A DNA stretch of 64,000 bases from Streptomyces rubrogriseus. GTDB lineage: Bacteria > Actinomycetota > Actinomycetes > Streptomycetales > Streptomycetaceae. Below are positions 18,794-28,064 of this stretch, piece by piece. A model generated the notes under the pieces. The model saw only the letters and a list, made by a program, of their open reading frames with translations. It was not told where the DNA came from and did not search any database. The position numbers and the translations under genes were made by a program. The DNA is taken from positions 7,626,001 through 7,690,000 of the forward strand of contig NZ_CP116256.1 in assembly GCF_027947575.1 (NCBI RefSeq). The letters are read 5' to 3'. Within the stretch, counting starts at the first letter, position 1. Every line of letters begins with the position of its first letter.

Positions 18794-19228
18794 GTGAACC
18801 AGAAATCCACCACCGAACTCACCGCGTCCGTCCGCAACTTCAGCGTGCAGCTCTCTCCCACCCCACGCGGTGCCCGCCTCGCCCGCCTGCTCGCGACCGA
18901 GCAGCTCCGCGCCTGGGGCCTGCCCCTGGACCCGGCACGCCTCCTGGTCGCCGAACTGGCCAACAACGCGGCGGACCACGGACGCGTCCCCGGCCGCGAT
19001 TTCCGGCTCACCCTGTACGTCGTCGGCGACATCCTCCGCATCGAGGTCACCGACACGCGGGGCCAGGAACTCCCCGCCCCTCAAACGCCGGCCTCCGACG
19101 CCGAATCCGGCCGGGGTCTGCTGCTGGTCGAGGCGTTGGCGCACCGCTGGGGAGTGACGGAGGGCCGCTTCCCGCGCAAGACCGTGTGGGCCGAACTGCG
19201 CTGTACGCCACCGGAACCCACGTTCTGA
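18794..19228 (+). CDS. RsbW-like ATP-binding protein (anti-sigma/GHKL family)
   Basis: The 144-residue HATPase_c protein has an N-box LLVAELANNAADHG near residue 55, a G1-type DTRGQELP near 90, and a G2 box SGRGLLLVEALAHRWG near 108. Such proteins act as serine kinases and sigma-factor antagonists, and in Streptomyces are often encoded beside WhiJ/DUF397 genes, as here. The GTG at 18794 (VNQKSTTEL) was chosen; the open frame upstream lies inside the divergent gene. The intergenic region is about 110 bp. Confidence 0.85.
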   Translation: MNQKSTTELTASVRNFSVQLSPTPRGARLARLLATEQLRAWGLPLDPARLLVAELANNAADHGRVPGRDFRLTLYVVGDILRIEVTDTRGQELPAPQTPASDAESGRGLLLVEALAHRWGVTEGRFPRKTVWAELRCTPPEPTF

Positions 19229-19477
19229 GGTTCCGGTGCCGTCGGTGCCCTACCAAGACGAAGAACCCGGGGAAATGACCCCTACCAAGCCCCACCCCTC
19301 CCGCCCGAGGCGCGTCGTCACTCGGGTGGGTGAACATCACCGGCTCAGCTGGATTTCCGGGTCCCCAACTCCCCTACTCTCAGCGCAAACAACCGAAAAG
19401 ACATCGGCCCCCGCTGGGACTGGCATCCCGGTGCGAGGGCCTAACCACCAAGGAAGCGTTACCCAAGGAACTTCCCG

Positions 19478-20353
19478 ATGGATACCCAAAACCCTAGCGC
19501 GCCCCCGCGCGCCCAGTCAGCCCCTGCTGACAATCCGTCCCGTACGCGTCGCCACGGCGGCGGCATCACCCACGACAACACCCGTCACACGACCCGCTTC
19601 GTGGTGATCGGCAACCACCTGGTCCAGCACAAGGAGCTGTCGCTCCTCGCGATCGGCCTCAGCTGCCACCTCCAGTCGCTGCCCGCCGGTGCGGGCGCCG
19701 ACATCAAGTCGCTCGCCGCCCGCTTCCCGGAGGGGCCGACCCGTATCGCCGCCGCCCTGCGCGAACTGGAGGCCCACGGCTACCTGCGCCGCGAGCGCCA
19801 CCGCACGCAGACCGGCCGGATCGTCACCCGCACGGTCTCCTGCAACCAGCCGCACGCGAGCCGCCGCGAACCGGCCGACACGGGCTGCCCGCCCGCGAAG
19901 CGCACGCCTACGCCGCCACGCCGTACGGGACCCAAGGCGCTCCCAGCCGTACCGCGGCCGAGCAGCACCGCCCCGGCCCTCCTCCAGACGGCGCTCGACC
20001 TCCTGGCCGACCTGCGACGACGCGACGCCCGGCTGCTGCTCTCCGCGACGGACACGGCTCACCTGGTGCCGGGGGTCGCGGCCTGGCTGGAGCGCGGTGT
20101 CGCCCCCAGCGCCGTACGGCACGCCCTGACCACCGGCCTCCCGGAGGAACCCCTGCGCCGCCCGGCCGCCCTTCTGGCGCACCGCCTCACCGACCGGCTG
20201 CCACCACCGCCGCCGTTCCGCACGCAGTCGGCCGTCGTACCGCCGCCGCGCCACCCCCTCCAGAACTGCGAGGGCTGCGACCGCGGCTTCCGGGCCCCCG
20301 AGACCGAATCCCACTGCCGCGACTGCCTTACGGCAGTCGCCTCCCATCCCTGA
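19478..20353 (+). CDS. helix-turn-helix protein with C-terminal zinc-ribbon-like motif
   Basis: The 291-residue protein starts at an ATG behind AAGGAA. Residues 40-110 form a winged-helix-like domain (HKELSLLAIGLSCHLQSL, then TRIAAALRELEAHGYLRRER), as in replication-initiation or GntR/MarR-type helix-turn-helix proteins. A proline-rich linker follows, then a helical region. The C-terminus has paired Cys (NCEGCDRGF and HCRDC), likely a zinc ribbon. It may belong to the adjacent WhiJ-like cluster. The 249-bp gap upstream holds no gene I can support. Confidence 0.7.
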   Translation: MDTQNPSAPPRAQSAPADNPSRTRRHGGGITHDNTRHTTRFVVIGNHLVQHKELSLLAIGLSCHLQSLPAGAGADIKSLAARFPEGPTRIAAALRELEAHGYLRRERHRTQTGRIVTRTVSCNQPHASRREPADTGCPPAKRTPTPPRRTGPKALPAVPRPSSTAPALLQTALDLLADLRRRDARLLLSATDTAHLVPGVAAWLERGVAPSAVRHALTTGLPEEPLRRPAALLAHRLTDRLPPPPPFRTQSAVVPPPRHPLQNCEGCDRGFRAPETESHCRDCLTAVASHP

Positions 20354-20369
20354 ACCAGCAAGGAACTCC

Positions 20370-20639
20370 ATGGTCAGCCCGCCCCACGAGGCGATGCACC
20401 GCGTCTTCCAGCACGACCTCTCCTTCCACAAGTCGTACATCTCGGAAGAGATCCGCGACGAAGGCCGCGCCCAGCAGGGCGCCCAGGATGTGCTGCTGGT
20501 CCTGGAACAGCGTGGACTCGACGTCCCCGACGAGGTCCGTACGCGCATCACGGAGTGCGGCGACCCCGAGGTCCTCCGTCACTGGCTCGCACGGGCCGTC
20601 ACCGCGGCGTCGGCCGAGGCCGTCTTCGAGAGCGAGTAA
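20370..20639 (+). CDS. hypothetical 89-residue protein
   Basis: The small acidic protein contains LLVLEQRGLDVPDEVRTRI and LRHWLARAVTAASAEAVFE. From memory this resembles the C-terminal segment of Rpn/YhgA-type nuclease-like proteins of Streptomyces, without the catalytic part, so it may be a remnant or a stand-alone domain. It starts 16 bp after the upstream gene, behind AAGGAA, and is probably co-transcribed with it. Confidence 0.55.
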   Translation: MVSPPHEAMHRVFQHDLSFHKSYISEEIRDEGRAQQGAQDVLLVLEQRGLDVPDEVRTRITECGDPEVLRHWLARAVTAASAEAVFESE

Positions 20640-20651
20640 CCCTTCCCCGGC

Positions 20652-21044
20652 TCACGCCACCGTAGACACGCAGAACGGGTGCCCCGCCGGGTCCAGCAGG
20701 ACCCGCCAGCGGTCCGGGGACGGCTGGAAGTCGGGCTTCGTGGCGCCCAGGGCGAGCAGGCGGGCCTCCCCCGCGTCCAGGTCGTCGACGCCGACGTCGA
20801 TGTGGGCCTGCTTCTCCTGGTCGGTGCCCGGCCAGGTCGGCGGGCGGTAGTCGGGGAGGCGGCAGAAGCCGAGGCCGGGTGCGCCGTCCTTGCCGCCGAG
20901 GAGGTAGAAGTCGTCGGTGTTGAAGGCCACGGGGAGGTCTAGGGCCTCGCCCCAGAAGCGGGCCAGCGCGGCCGGGTCGGAGCAGTCGAAGGTGACGGCC
21001 GAGTAGCGGAAAGTCGGTGCCGAGGCGTTCTGCGTTGTCGTCAT
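20652..21044 (-). CDS. VOC-family (glyoxalase/dioxygenase-like) protein
   Basis: The 130-residue protein has one VOC unit: YSAVTFDCSDPAALARFWGE near the start, HIDVGVDDLDAGEARLLALG in the middle and LLDPAGHPFCVS at the end. Members serve as glyoxalases, dioxygenases or binding proteins for drugs such as bleomycin; no substrate can be assigned. It is divergent from a WYL regulator, with a 29-bp palindrome between them. The ATG at 21042-21044 was preferred to an in-frame start 15 codons upstream that lies within the palindrome. Confidence 0.85.
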   Translation of the reverse strand: MTTTQNASAPTFRYSAVTFDCSDPAALARFWGEALDLPVAFNTDDFYLLGGKDGAPGLGFCRLPDYRPPTWPGTDQEKQAHIDVGVDDLDAGEARLLALGATKPDFQPSPDRWRVLLDPAGHPFCVSTVA

Positions 21045-21060
21045 GGGAGGACCGTAGGAC

Positions 21061-21089
21061 GTGACCAGGACAGGTTCGGTCCTGGTCAC
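21061..21089. promoter_or_regulatory. palindromic operator between VOC and WYL genes
   Basis: Perfect 11-bp arms GTGACCAGGAC (21061-21071) and GTCCTGGTCAC (21079-21089) are separated by 7 bp. It lies between the divergent VOC gene (start 21044) and the WYL regulator (start 21101). The placement fits an autoregulatory operator of the WYL protein that also controls the VOC gene. Confidence 0.7.
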
Positions 21090-21100
21090 GTCGGTGGATC

Positions 21101-22084
21101 GTGGCAGACTTCCCCACCGTGCTCAGTACTTCGGCCCGGCTGCTGCGGCTGGTCTCCCTGCTCGCCGTCCGGCCCGCCTGGACCTGCGGCGAGCTGGCCG
21201 AGCGGATGGAGGTCACGGAGCGGACGGTGCGGCGGGACGTCGCGCGGCTGCGGGAGCTGGGGTACACCGTCGACTCCGACCCGGGGCCGTGGGGCGGGTA
21301 CCGGCTGCGGCCGGGGACGCGTACGCCGCCGTTGATCCTCGACGACGAGGAGGCCCTCGCCGTGGCCGTCGGGCTGCGGGAGGCCGCGCTGAGCGGGGCC
21401 CTCGGCGGGGACCAGGCCGCCTTGTCGGCGCTGCTGAAGCTGCGGCAGGTGCTGCCCAAGCGGCTGGGCGACCGGCTCGGGGACATGGACGCGGCGTTCG
21501 TGCAGACCCCGCGCTCCGGTGAGCCGCAGGTCGCGGCGGGGACGCTGCTGGAGCTGGCGGCCGCGTGCCGGCGGGGCGAACGGGCCCGGATGGCGTACCG
21601 GGACTGGGAAGGGCGGGCCAGCGTGCGGGACGTGGACCCGTACCGGCTCGTGCACACCGGGCGGCGTTGGTACTTCGTGGCCCGGGATGTCGCGCGGGGC
21701 GAGTGGCGGACGTTCCGGGCGGACCGGGTCGAGCGGGTGCAGCCGACCGGCCGGGCCGTCGAGTTCACCGAACCGCTGCCCGATCCGGCGCTGCTCGTGT
21801 CCCGCGCGAGCGCGACCGGGCCGTACGCGGTGCTGGCCACCGTCCGCCTGCCGGTGCCCATGGAGCAGGCGCTGCGGTCCGTTCCCGCCACGGTCGGGCT
21901 GCACCGGGCCGACGGGCCGGACGCCACGGTCGTCGAGATCGGCGGATCGAGCGCGGAGGGGCTGGCCCGGTATCTGTTCAGCCTCGCCACGCCGTTGCGC
22001 GTGCTGGCACCGGACTCCGTACGGGAGGAGCTGCTGCGCCGGACCCGGGAGTTGACCGCCGCGAACGAGGAAGCAAGTACTTGA
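21101..22084 (+). CDS. WYL-domain transcriptional regulator (YafY-like)
   Basis: The 327-residue protein has an N-terminal helix-turn-helix (residues about 10-65, with TCGELAERMEVTERTVRRDV) and a WYL domain near residues 150-210 (RMAYRDWEGRASVRDVDPYR, GRRWYFVARD), followed by the WCX C-terminal region. GTG at 21101 was taken as the start; GTG at 21119 is an alternative. WYL proteins sense nucleotides or other ligands. The palindrome just upstream is its likely site. Confidence 0.88.
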   Translation: MADFPTVLSTSARLLRLVSLLAVRPAWTCGELAERMEVTERTVRRDVARLRELGYTVDSDPGPWGGYRLRPGTRTPPLILDDEEALAVAVGLREAALSGALGGDQAALSALLKLRQVLPKRLGDRLGDMDAAFVQTPRSGEPQVAAGTLLELAAACRRGERARMAYRDWEGRASVRDVDPYRLVHTGRRWYFVARDVARGEWRTFRADRVERVQPTGRAVEFTEPLPDPALLVSRASATGPYAVLATVRLPVPMEQALRSVPATVGLHRADGPDATVVEIGGSSAEGLARYLFSLATPLRVLAPDSVREELLRRTRELTAANEEAST

Positions 22085-22148
22085 AGTTTCCTCCACAGGT
22101 CCGTACCAACCCCTTGCCCCCGCACTCCCCGCGTCGCAAGCTCCCCTC

Positions 22149-23096
22149 ATGGAGCTGGAGTTGCGGCATCTCAAGACGGTCCGGGCCATCGCCGACGCCG
22201 GCAGCCTCACCAGGGCGGCGACGGCTCTCGGTCTCGCGCAGCCCGCGTTGAGCGCACAGCTCAAGCGGATCGAACGGGCCCTGGGCGGAGCGCTGTTCGT
22301 GCGCGGCCGACACGGCGTGCGGGCCACCGCGCTGGGCGAACTGGTACTGGAGCGGAGCCGGATCGTGCTCCCGGCGGTGACCGAGCTGCAGCAGGAGGCG
22401 GCCCGGTTCGCCCGGGCGCCGCGCACGGCGGAGCGGCTGCGGATCGGCGGCACCCACGGGCCCTTACTGGGCGCCCTGCTCGACCGGCTGGCCGGTGTGG
22501 CGCCGGACGCCCGGATGACGACCTGCACCTCCTGGTCCGAGCGGGAGCTGGCCGGGCAGCTCGCCGAGGGGCGGCTGGACTTCGCGCTGGCCGGGACCTG
22601 CGGCACCGCGCCGCCGCCCGCCGGCGAGGGGCTGGTGTGGCGGGAGGTCGCCGTCGACCCGGTGTTCGTCATGATGACCGACGGCCACCCGCTGGCCCAC
22701 CGCGCGGAGGTGGACCTGACCGCGCTGGCCCACGAGGAGTGGGCGTGCGTACCCGGCGACGGCTGCTTCGGCGACTGCTTCACCGCGTCGTGCGCCCGGG
22801 CCGGTTTCACCCCGCGCCGCATGTACGAGACGGACACCGCGTCCCTCGTGCACCTGGTGCAGGTGGGACGGGCGGTCGGGCTGTGCCGGGCGACCTTCCC
22901 GACCACGCCCGGCATCGTGACCAGGCCCCTGGCCGACACCCCGTTGACCTGGCGGCACCTGCTCGGCTGGCACGCGGCCACGCAGCGGCAGGACACCGCC
23001 GCCGAGGTGCTCTCGCAGGCGCGCATGGCGCACGCGAGCGTGGCGGCGAACAGCGACAGCTACACGGAGTGGATGTCGGCCCACCGGGTTCCATAA
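22149..23096 (+). CDS. LysR-family transcriptional regulator
   Basis: The 315-residue LysR protein has a winged HTH at residues 1-60 (LKTVRAIADAGSLTRAATAL, QPALSAQLKRIERALG) and a type-2 periplasmic-binding-like effector domain from about residue 95. The start ATG is 64 bp after the WYL gene and has no clear ribosome-binding site. The target cannot be told. It is followed by the extracellular protease gene on the same strand, a possible target. Confidence 0.9.
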   Translation: MELELRHLKTVRAIADAGSLTRAATALGLAQPALSAQLKRIERALGGALFVRGRHGVRATALGELVLERSRIVLPAVTELQQEAARFARAPRTAERLRIGGTHGPLLGALLDRLAGVAPDARMTTCTSWSERELAGQLAEGRLDFALAGTCGTAPPPAGEGLVWREVAVDPVFVMMTDGHPLAHRAEVDLTALAHEEWACVPGDGCFGDCFTASCARAGFTPRRMYETDTASLVHLVQVGRAVGLCRATFPTTPGIVTRPLADTPLTWRHLLGWHAATQRQDTAAEVLSQARMAHASVAANSDSYTEWMSAHRVP

Positions 23097-23188
23097 CGCC
23101 GGGGAGAGGGACGGCTGACCTCTTATGCCGGCCGGTCGCCCCTCCCTACGGTTTCGGCACCTCCCCACCGAGACCGAGGAGTTCCCCC

Positions 23189-24565
23189 ATGCCCCACCGA
23201 CACCGACACCACAGAGCCGTGGGTGCCGCCGTCGCCGCGACCGCGGCCCTGCTCGTGGCCGGGCTCAGCGGCTCCGCGAGCGCCGGGACGGCACCCGCCT
23301 AGCTCCGCCCCCACCGCGGCCGAGACGCTGCGCACCGACGCCGCGCCCCCGCTCTCCTCAAGGCCATGCAGCGGGACCTCGGCCTCGACGCTCAGCAGGC
23401 GGAGCGCCGCCTCGTCAACGAGGCCGAGGCGGGCGCCACGGCGGGCCGGCTGCGGGCCGCGCTCGGCGGCGACTTCGCGGGCGCGTGGGTGCGCGGTGCC
23501 GAGTCCGGCACCCTGACCGTGGCGGCGACCGACGCGGGCGACGTCGCCGCGATCGAGGCGCGGGGCGCCGAGGCGAAGGTCGTGCGCCACTCGCTCGCCG
23601 ACCTGGACGCGGCCAAGGCCCGCCTGGACAAGGCGGCGGCCGGTCTGAACACCGCCGACGCGCCCGTCTGGTACGTCGACACGCGCACCAACACCGTCGT
23701 CGTCGAGGCGATCCGCCCGGCCGCGGCGCGTTCGCTGCTGTCGGCGGCCGGTGTCGACGGGTCCCTCGCCCGCGTGAAGAACCGCACCGAGCGGCCCCGC
23801 ACCTTCTACGACCTGCGCGGCGGCGAGGCGTACTACATCAACAACAGCAGCCGCTGCTCGATCGGCTTCCCGATCACCAAGGGCACCCAGCAGGGCTTCG
23901 CCACCGCGGGCCACTGCGGCCGGGCCGGCTCCAGCACCACGGGCGCCAACCGGGTGGCCCAGGGCACCTTCCAGGGCTCGATCTTCCCGGGCCGCGACAT
24001 GGCGTGGGTGGCCACCAACTCCCAGTGGACGGCGACCCCGTACGTGCTCGGCGCCGGTGGGCAGAACGTCCAGGTCACCGGTTCCACGGCCTCCCCGGTC
24101 GGCGCGTCCGTGTGCCGGTCCGGCTCGACGACCGGCTGGCACTGCGGCACCGTCACGCAGCTGAACACCAGCGTCACCTACCAGGAAGGCACCATCTCCC
24201 CGGTCACCAAGACCACGGTGTGCGCGGAGCCCGGCGACTCCGGCGGCTCCTTCATCTCCGGCAGCCAGGCGCAGGGCGTCACCTCGGGCGGTTCGGGCGA
24301 CTGCCGCTCCGGCGGCGAGACCTTCTTCCAGCCGATCAACGCGCTGCTCCAGAACTACGGGCTCACGCTCAAGACCACCGGCGGCGACGACGGCGGCGGT
24401 GACGACGGCGGCGAGGAGCCCGGCGGCACCTGGGCGGCCGGCACCGTCTACCAGCCGGGCGACACCGTGACGTACGGCGGCGCCACCTTCCGCTGCCTCC
24501 AGGGCCACCAGGCCTACGCGGGCTGGGAGCCGCCGAACGTTCCGGCGCTGTGGCAGCGAGTGTGA
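23189..24565 (+). pseudogene. sprC: streptogrisin C-like secreted protease with chitin-binding domain, frame-disrupted
   Basis: The signal peptide is encoded from ATG 23189 behind GAGGAG (VAATAALLVAGLSGSASAG) but the frame hits TAG at 23300-23302. From 23301 to about 23347 the expected propeptide (SSAPTAAETLRTDAAP) is in a different frame; the original frame resumes at PALLKAMQRD (ATG 23366). The rest is intact: alpha-lytic-type propeptide, chymotrypsin-fold domain with His codon 23912 (AGHCG), Asp 23996 (GRDMAW) and Ser 24239 (GDSGGS), a Gly/Asp linker, and a chitin-binding domain ending VPALWQRV. An extra T near 23300 and two extra C near 23346 explain it: a real pseudogene or a sequencing error. 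Confidence 0.8.
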
Positions 24566-24649
24566 CACCCCACTGACCCCCACAGGGGACAACGGGGGAC
24601 GGGTCCGGGCGTGCGTGAGGGAGAGCGCCCGGGCCCGGTCACGTCCGCG

Positions 24650-25789
24650 TCAGGTACGGGTGACCTGGCCGCAGCCTTCCGAACCGGAACCGGTGAGGGG
24701 GCGGCTCCGGTCGTAGGGGTCGGTCTGCGGGCCGGTGGGCCGCGCGCCGCCCGGACCGTCGTCGTCGGGGAAGCCGGGGTGCAGGTAGCCGTCGTAGACG
24801 TCGCAGTCGGTGTTGCCGTACTCGGAGAAGTACTTCTCCACCAGGAGCTTGCCCTCGGTCACGTTCCACTTCGCCGGGTCGTTCAGGGTCAGGGTGAGCA
24901 CGCGGCGGATGATCGTGCGGGCGACCGGCCCGTCGGCGTCGTCGGCCCGCACCAGCGGGTAGACGAAGGTGTAGTCCGCGTCGACCTTCACCACGCCCGG
25001 TTCGCCCGCGGCGAGCGTCATGCGGCCGCGGACCTTCACGACGTCGCCGGCCAGGCGGGTCTCGTCGGGGTCGAAGCGGGTGAAGAGCCGGAGCGGGTCG
25101 TGGTCCGCGTCCGGGGTGCTCAGCGAGCGGCGCAGCTTGGGCAGCAGCTCCGGCTGCTTCGGGTCGAGCACGTCCAGCGCCTCGTCCGGCCGTTCCCCGC
25201 GCAGGACCGCGGGGTCCAGGTTGGCGGCGACCAGGAGTTCCTTGGTGCGGCGCAGCGCGAACGCCACGTCGTCCTTGCTCATGCCGGACAGCGGCTTCGC
25301 CGCCGGTACCTCGATGGCGTCGGCGCCCTCGGCCCACCGCTCGGCGGGCGAGCCGCGGAACGGGTGCTCGCGCGTGGCGCGCTCCGCCCCGGCCGCCTCC
25401 CCGGGGGCGCCGGTCGGCCGCCCCGACTCGGCCGCCAGGGTGGGCGTCGCGGAGGCGTCGTCCCCGCCGGGCAGCCGGTCCAGGACCAGGGAGGGCCGTA
25501 CGGCGACGACGGCGAGCGCCGCCAGCACCACCGCGCCGACCACCGTGCCCACCAGGCGCCGACGGCCGCGGCCGTCGCCCCTCGGGTTGTCCTGCGGGGC
25601 CCGCCAGGGCGTCGGCTCCGCCTCCTCGCGCAACCGCCGGGCCACCATCCGCGCCCGCGCCGACGGCTCCTTGGGAGCGGAGCCACCACCGCCGTCGGCG
25701 GCCTCCCGCAGGAACGCAGCCAACTGCTCGTCGGAGATCGAGGGGGCCGGTTCGTCGTCGGAACGGTCGGGAGGCGGGACGGAACTCAC
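24650..25789 (-). CDS. hypothetical membrane-anchored protein
   Basis: The 379-residue protein has an N-terminal cytoplasmic region of about 75 residues rich in Glu and Arg, one membrane segment near 78-98 (RLVGTVVGAVVLAALAVVAV), and an extracytoplasmic domain of about 280 residues. Two Cys (NTDCDVYDG, SEGCGQV) near the C-terminus may form a disulfide. The layout recalls a transmembrane anti-sigma factor, but I see no zinc-binding HxxxCxxC motif and no adjacent sigma gene. Function unknown. Confidence 0.7.
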   Translation of the reverse strand: MSSVPPPDRSDDEPAPSISDEQLAAFLREAADGGGGSAPKEPSARARMVARRLREEAEPTPWRAPQDNPRGDGRGRRRLVGTVVGAVVLAALAVVAVRPSLVLDRLPGGDDASATPTLAAESGRPTGAPGEAAGAERATREHPFRGSPAERWAEGADAIEVPAAKPLSGMSKDDVAFALRRTKELLVAANLDPAVLRGERPDEALDVLDPKQPELLPKLRRSLSTPDADHDPLRLFTRFDPDETRLAGDVVKVRGRMTLAAGEPGVVKVDADYTFVYPLVRADDADGPVARTIIRRVLTLTLNDPAKWNVTEGKLLVEKYFSEYGNTDCDVYDGYLHPGFPDDDGPGGARPTGPQTDPYDRSRPLTGSGSEGCGQVTRT

Positions 25790-25956
25790 GGGCTCACTTT
25801 CCTGGTAGCGGTGCCGAGTGGGTACGGGCCGGGACCACCGCCGGGGCGGGGCATGTGGCGATCAATCGTGCCGCCGTGTGGAGGTGAAGTGCCGTCCCGT
25901 GCAGGATTCGTGACCAAATCCGTACACCTTCGTCCGTCCCGCGACGCGTAACCGCG

Positions 25957-26610
25957 TCAGCCCCGCAGATACGTCAGCACCGCCAGCACCCTGCGGTGCG
26001 TCTCGGTCGCCGGGGGCAGGTCGAGCTTGGTGAGGATGCTGCCGATGTGCTTGCCCACGGCCGCCTCGGAGACGACGAGTTGACGGGCGATCGCCGCGTT
26101 GGACCGGCCCTCGGCGATCAGGGCGAGCACCTCGCGCTCGCGCGGGCTGAGCCGCTCCAGCGGGTCCCGGCGGCGGCGCAGCAACTGGCGTACCACCTCC
26201 GGGTCGACGACCGTGCCGCCCGCCGCCACCTCGGCCAGCGCGTCGACGAACTCCTCGACCTGGCCGACGCGGTCCTTGAGCAGGTAGCCGACGCCGGTGC
26301 CGTCGCCGGAGTCCAGCAGCTCGGCCGCGTAGGCCCGTTGCACGTACTGGCTGAGGACCAGCACGGGCAGGGCGGGCCGCTCCCCGCGCAGGCGCACCGC
26401 CGCGTGCAGGCCCTCGTCCTGGAAGCCGGGCGGCATGCGCACGTCGGTGACGACGACGTCCGGGACGTGCTCCGCGACCGCGGCGACCAGTGCCTCCGCG
26501 TCGCCGACGGCCGCCACCACCTCGTGGCCGAAGCGGGCCAGCAGGCCGGTCAGGCCGTCCCGCAGCAGCACGCTGTCCTCGGCGAGCACTACGCGAAGCG
26601 TTCGGTCCAC
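25957..26610 (-). CDS. NarL/LuxR-type response regulator
   Basis: The 217-residue protein has a receiver domain with the acidic pair E11-D12, phospho-acceptor Asp56 (VVVTDVRMPP) and a Lys in YLLKDRVG, then a LuxR-type HTH near residues 150-210 (LSPREREVLALIAEGRSNAA, SEAAVGKHIGSILTKL). The GTG at 26608-26610 overlaps the kinase stop by 22 bp, so the pair is co-translated. It probably controls the divergent ABC transporter operon at 28065. Confidence 0.93.
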   Translation of the reverse strand: MDRTLRVVLAEDSVLLRDGLTGLLARFGHEVVAAVGDAEALVAAVAEHVPDVVVTDVRMPPGFQDEGLHAAVRLRGERPALPVLVLSQYVQRAYAAELLDSGDGTGVGYLLKDRVGQVEEFVDALAEVAAGGTVVDPEVVRQLLRRRRDPLERLSPREREVLALIAEGRSNAAIARQLVVSEAAVGKHIGSILTKLDLPPATETHRRVLAVLTYLRG

Positions 26611-27884
26611 TCGCAAGGAATCTCCACGCTCAGCAGGGTCGGTCCGCCCGGCGGGCTGGACAGGGAGAGTCTGCCATCCAGGACCGACACCCGGTCGGCG
26701 AGTCCGGTCAGCCCGCTGCCCGCCGCGACGTCGGCCCCGCCCCGGCCGTCGTCGCGGACGCACAGGAGGAGCCGCCCGTCGCGGTGGCCGCCGGTCACCT
26801 CCGCACGGTCGGCGCCGCTGTGCCTGCCGACGTTGGCGAGGGCCTCGCAGACCACGAAGTAGGCGGCGGCCTCCACCGCCCGGGGCAGCCGTCCGGGCAG
26901 TTCCAGGGCGACGTCGACGGGCACGGCGGAGCGGTCGGCGGCGTCGGCGACCGCCGCCGGCAGGCCGTAGTCGGCGAGGACCTTGGGATGGATGCCGTGG
27001 ATCAGCTCGCGCAGTTCCTCCAGGGCCCGGCCCGCCTCCCCGTGCGCCTTGGCCAGCTGGTCGGCCAGCGGACCGGGCGGCACGTCCAGGCGGGCCAGGC
27101 CCAGAGCCATCGTCAGGGCGACCAGGCGCTGCTGGGCGCCGTCGTGCAGGTCGCGTTCGATGCGGCGCCGCTCGGCCTCGAAGGCGTCCACCAACCGGGC
27201 CCGTGAGCGGGTGAGTTCGACGACCCTGGCCTCCGGATCGCTCTCGCCCTGGGCGCCCACCAGCACCCGGGCCAGCTCGGCCCGCACGCCCGCCGCCAGG
27301 CCCAGCGCGTAGCCGCCCAGGGCGAGGAGCAGCAGCCCGAGCACGGCGACGCCGGACGCGGCCGGCCAGGTGGTGACCGTCCACTGCTTGAGGACCTTCG
27401 CCTCCTCTCCCCCGCCGGCCGTGGCCATCACCAGCGGCGTGCCGGCCAGGTGGAGCGGCACCCCCAGGGCGAGGGCGACGGCCAGGGCGTCCAGCGGCCA
27501 CAGGACGAGGGCGAACAGCAGCGCGTGGCCCAGCTCCCGCCAGGTCGCCCGCTCGCGCAGCCGGGTGATCAGCCAGGGCCACGGCCCGGTGGCGGGCGGC
27601 TGCCGTACCGGCCGGGCGGGGGCGGGAGCGCGGTCGATCAGGCGCAGCCGCCGCCGCTCCAGGCGGGCCAGGGGGATACCGGCGAGGGCGGTGAGCACCA
27701 GCAGCGGCAGCCCCACCAGCACCACGGTGAGGACACCCCCGACGACGAGGGCGACCGCCAGCCCCACCAGGGTCGCGGCGCCGACCACCGCCCCGGTCAC
27801 CAGGTAGGCGGTCGCCCGCCACGGCCAGGCGGACAGCAGATAGCGGCGGGCGGACAGGGCCTGCCACAGGTCGCGAGAGCGCAT
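26589..27884 (-). CDS. sensor histidine kinase (HisKA_3, NarX/DesK type)
   Basis: The protein of about 431 residues has four to six hydrophobic segments in its first 230 residues, then a HisKA_3 dimerisation domain with phospho-acceptor His247 in RRRIERDLHDGAQQRLVAL, and an HATPase domain with N-box CEALANVGRHSGA and G boxes DDGRGGA and GSGLTGLADRV. It autophosphorylates and passes phosphate to the overlapping response regulator. Starts at ATG 27882-27884 or GTG 27891-27893 are both possible; neither has a clear ribosome-binding site. Confidence 0.9.
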   Translation of the reverse strand: MRSRDLWQALSARRYLLSAWPWRATAYLVTGAVVGAATLVGLAVALVVGGVLTVVLVGLPLLVLTALAGIPLARLERRRLRLIDRAPAPARPVRQPPATGPWPWLITRLRERATWRELGHALLFALVLWPLDALAVALALGVPLHLAGTPLVMATAGGGEEAKVLKQWTVTTWPAASGVAVLGLLLLALGGYALGLAAGVRAELARVLVGAQGESDPEARVVELTRSRARLVDAFEAERRRIERDLHDGAQQRLVALTMALGLARLDVPPGPLADQLAKAHGEAGRALEELRELIHGIHPKVLADYGLPAAVADAADRSAVPVDVALELPGRLPRAVEAAAYFVVCEALANVGRHSGADRAEVTGGHRDGRLLLCVRDDGRGGADVAAGSGLTGLADRVSVLDGRLSLSSPPGGPTLLSVEIPCEWTERFA

Positions 27885-28064
27885 GCGGCTCACCGTAGGA
27901 CCGCCACGGGCGGCGCGGCCATCGGCCCAGGCGGAGCAACGGAGGTAGGGCAGGCCATACCCCCGCTCTAGCCCCTGCCGCACTGCGCCGATGCCGCCCC
28001 GCACGGTTTCGTTGGCGCACCGGGCACCCCATCGGACAGCTCGGACATCTGGAAGTGGAGACTG

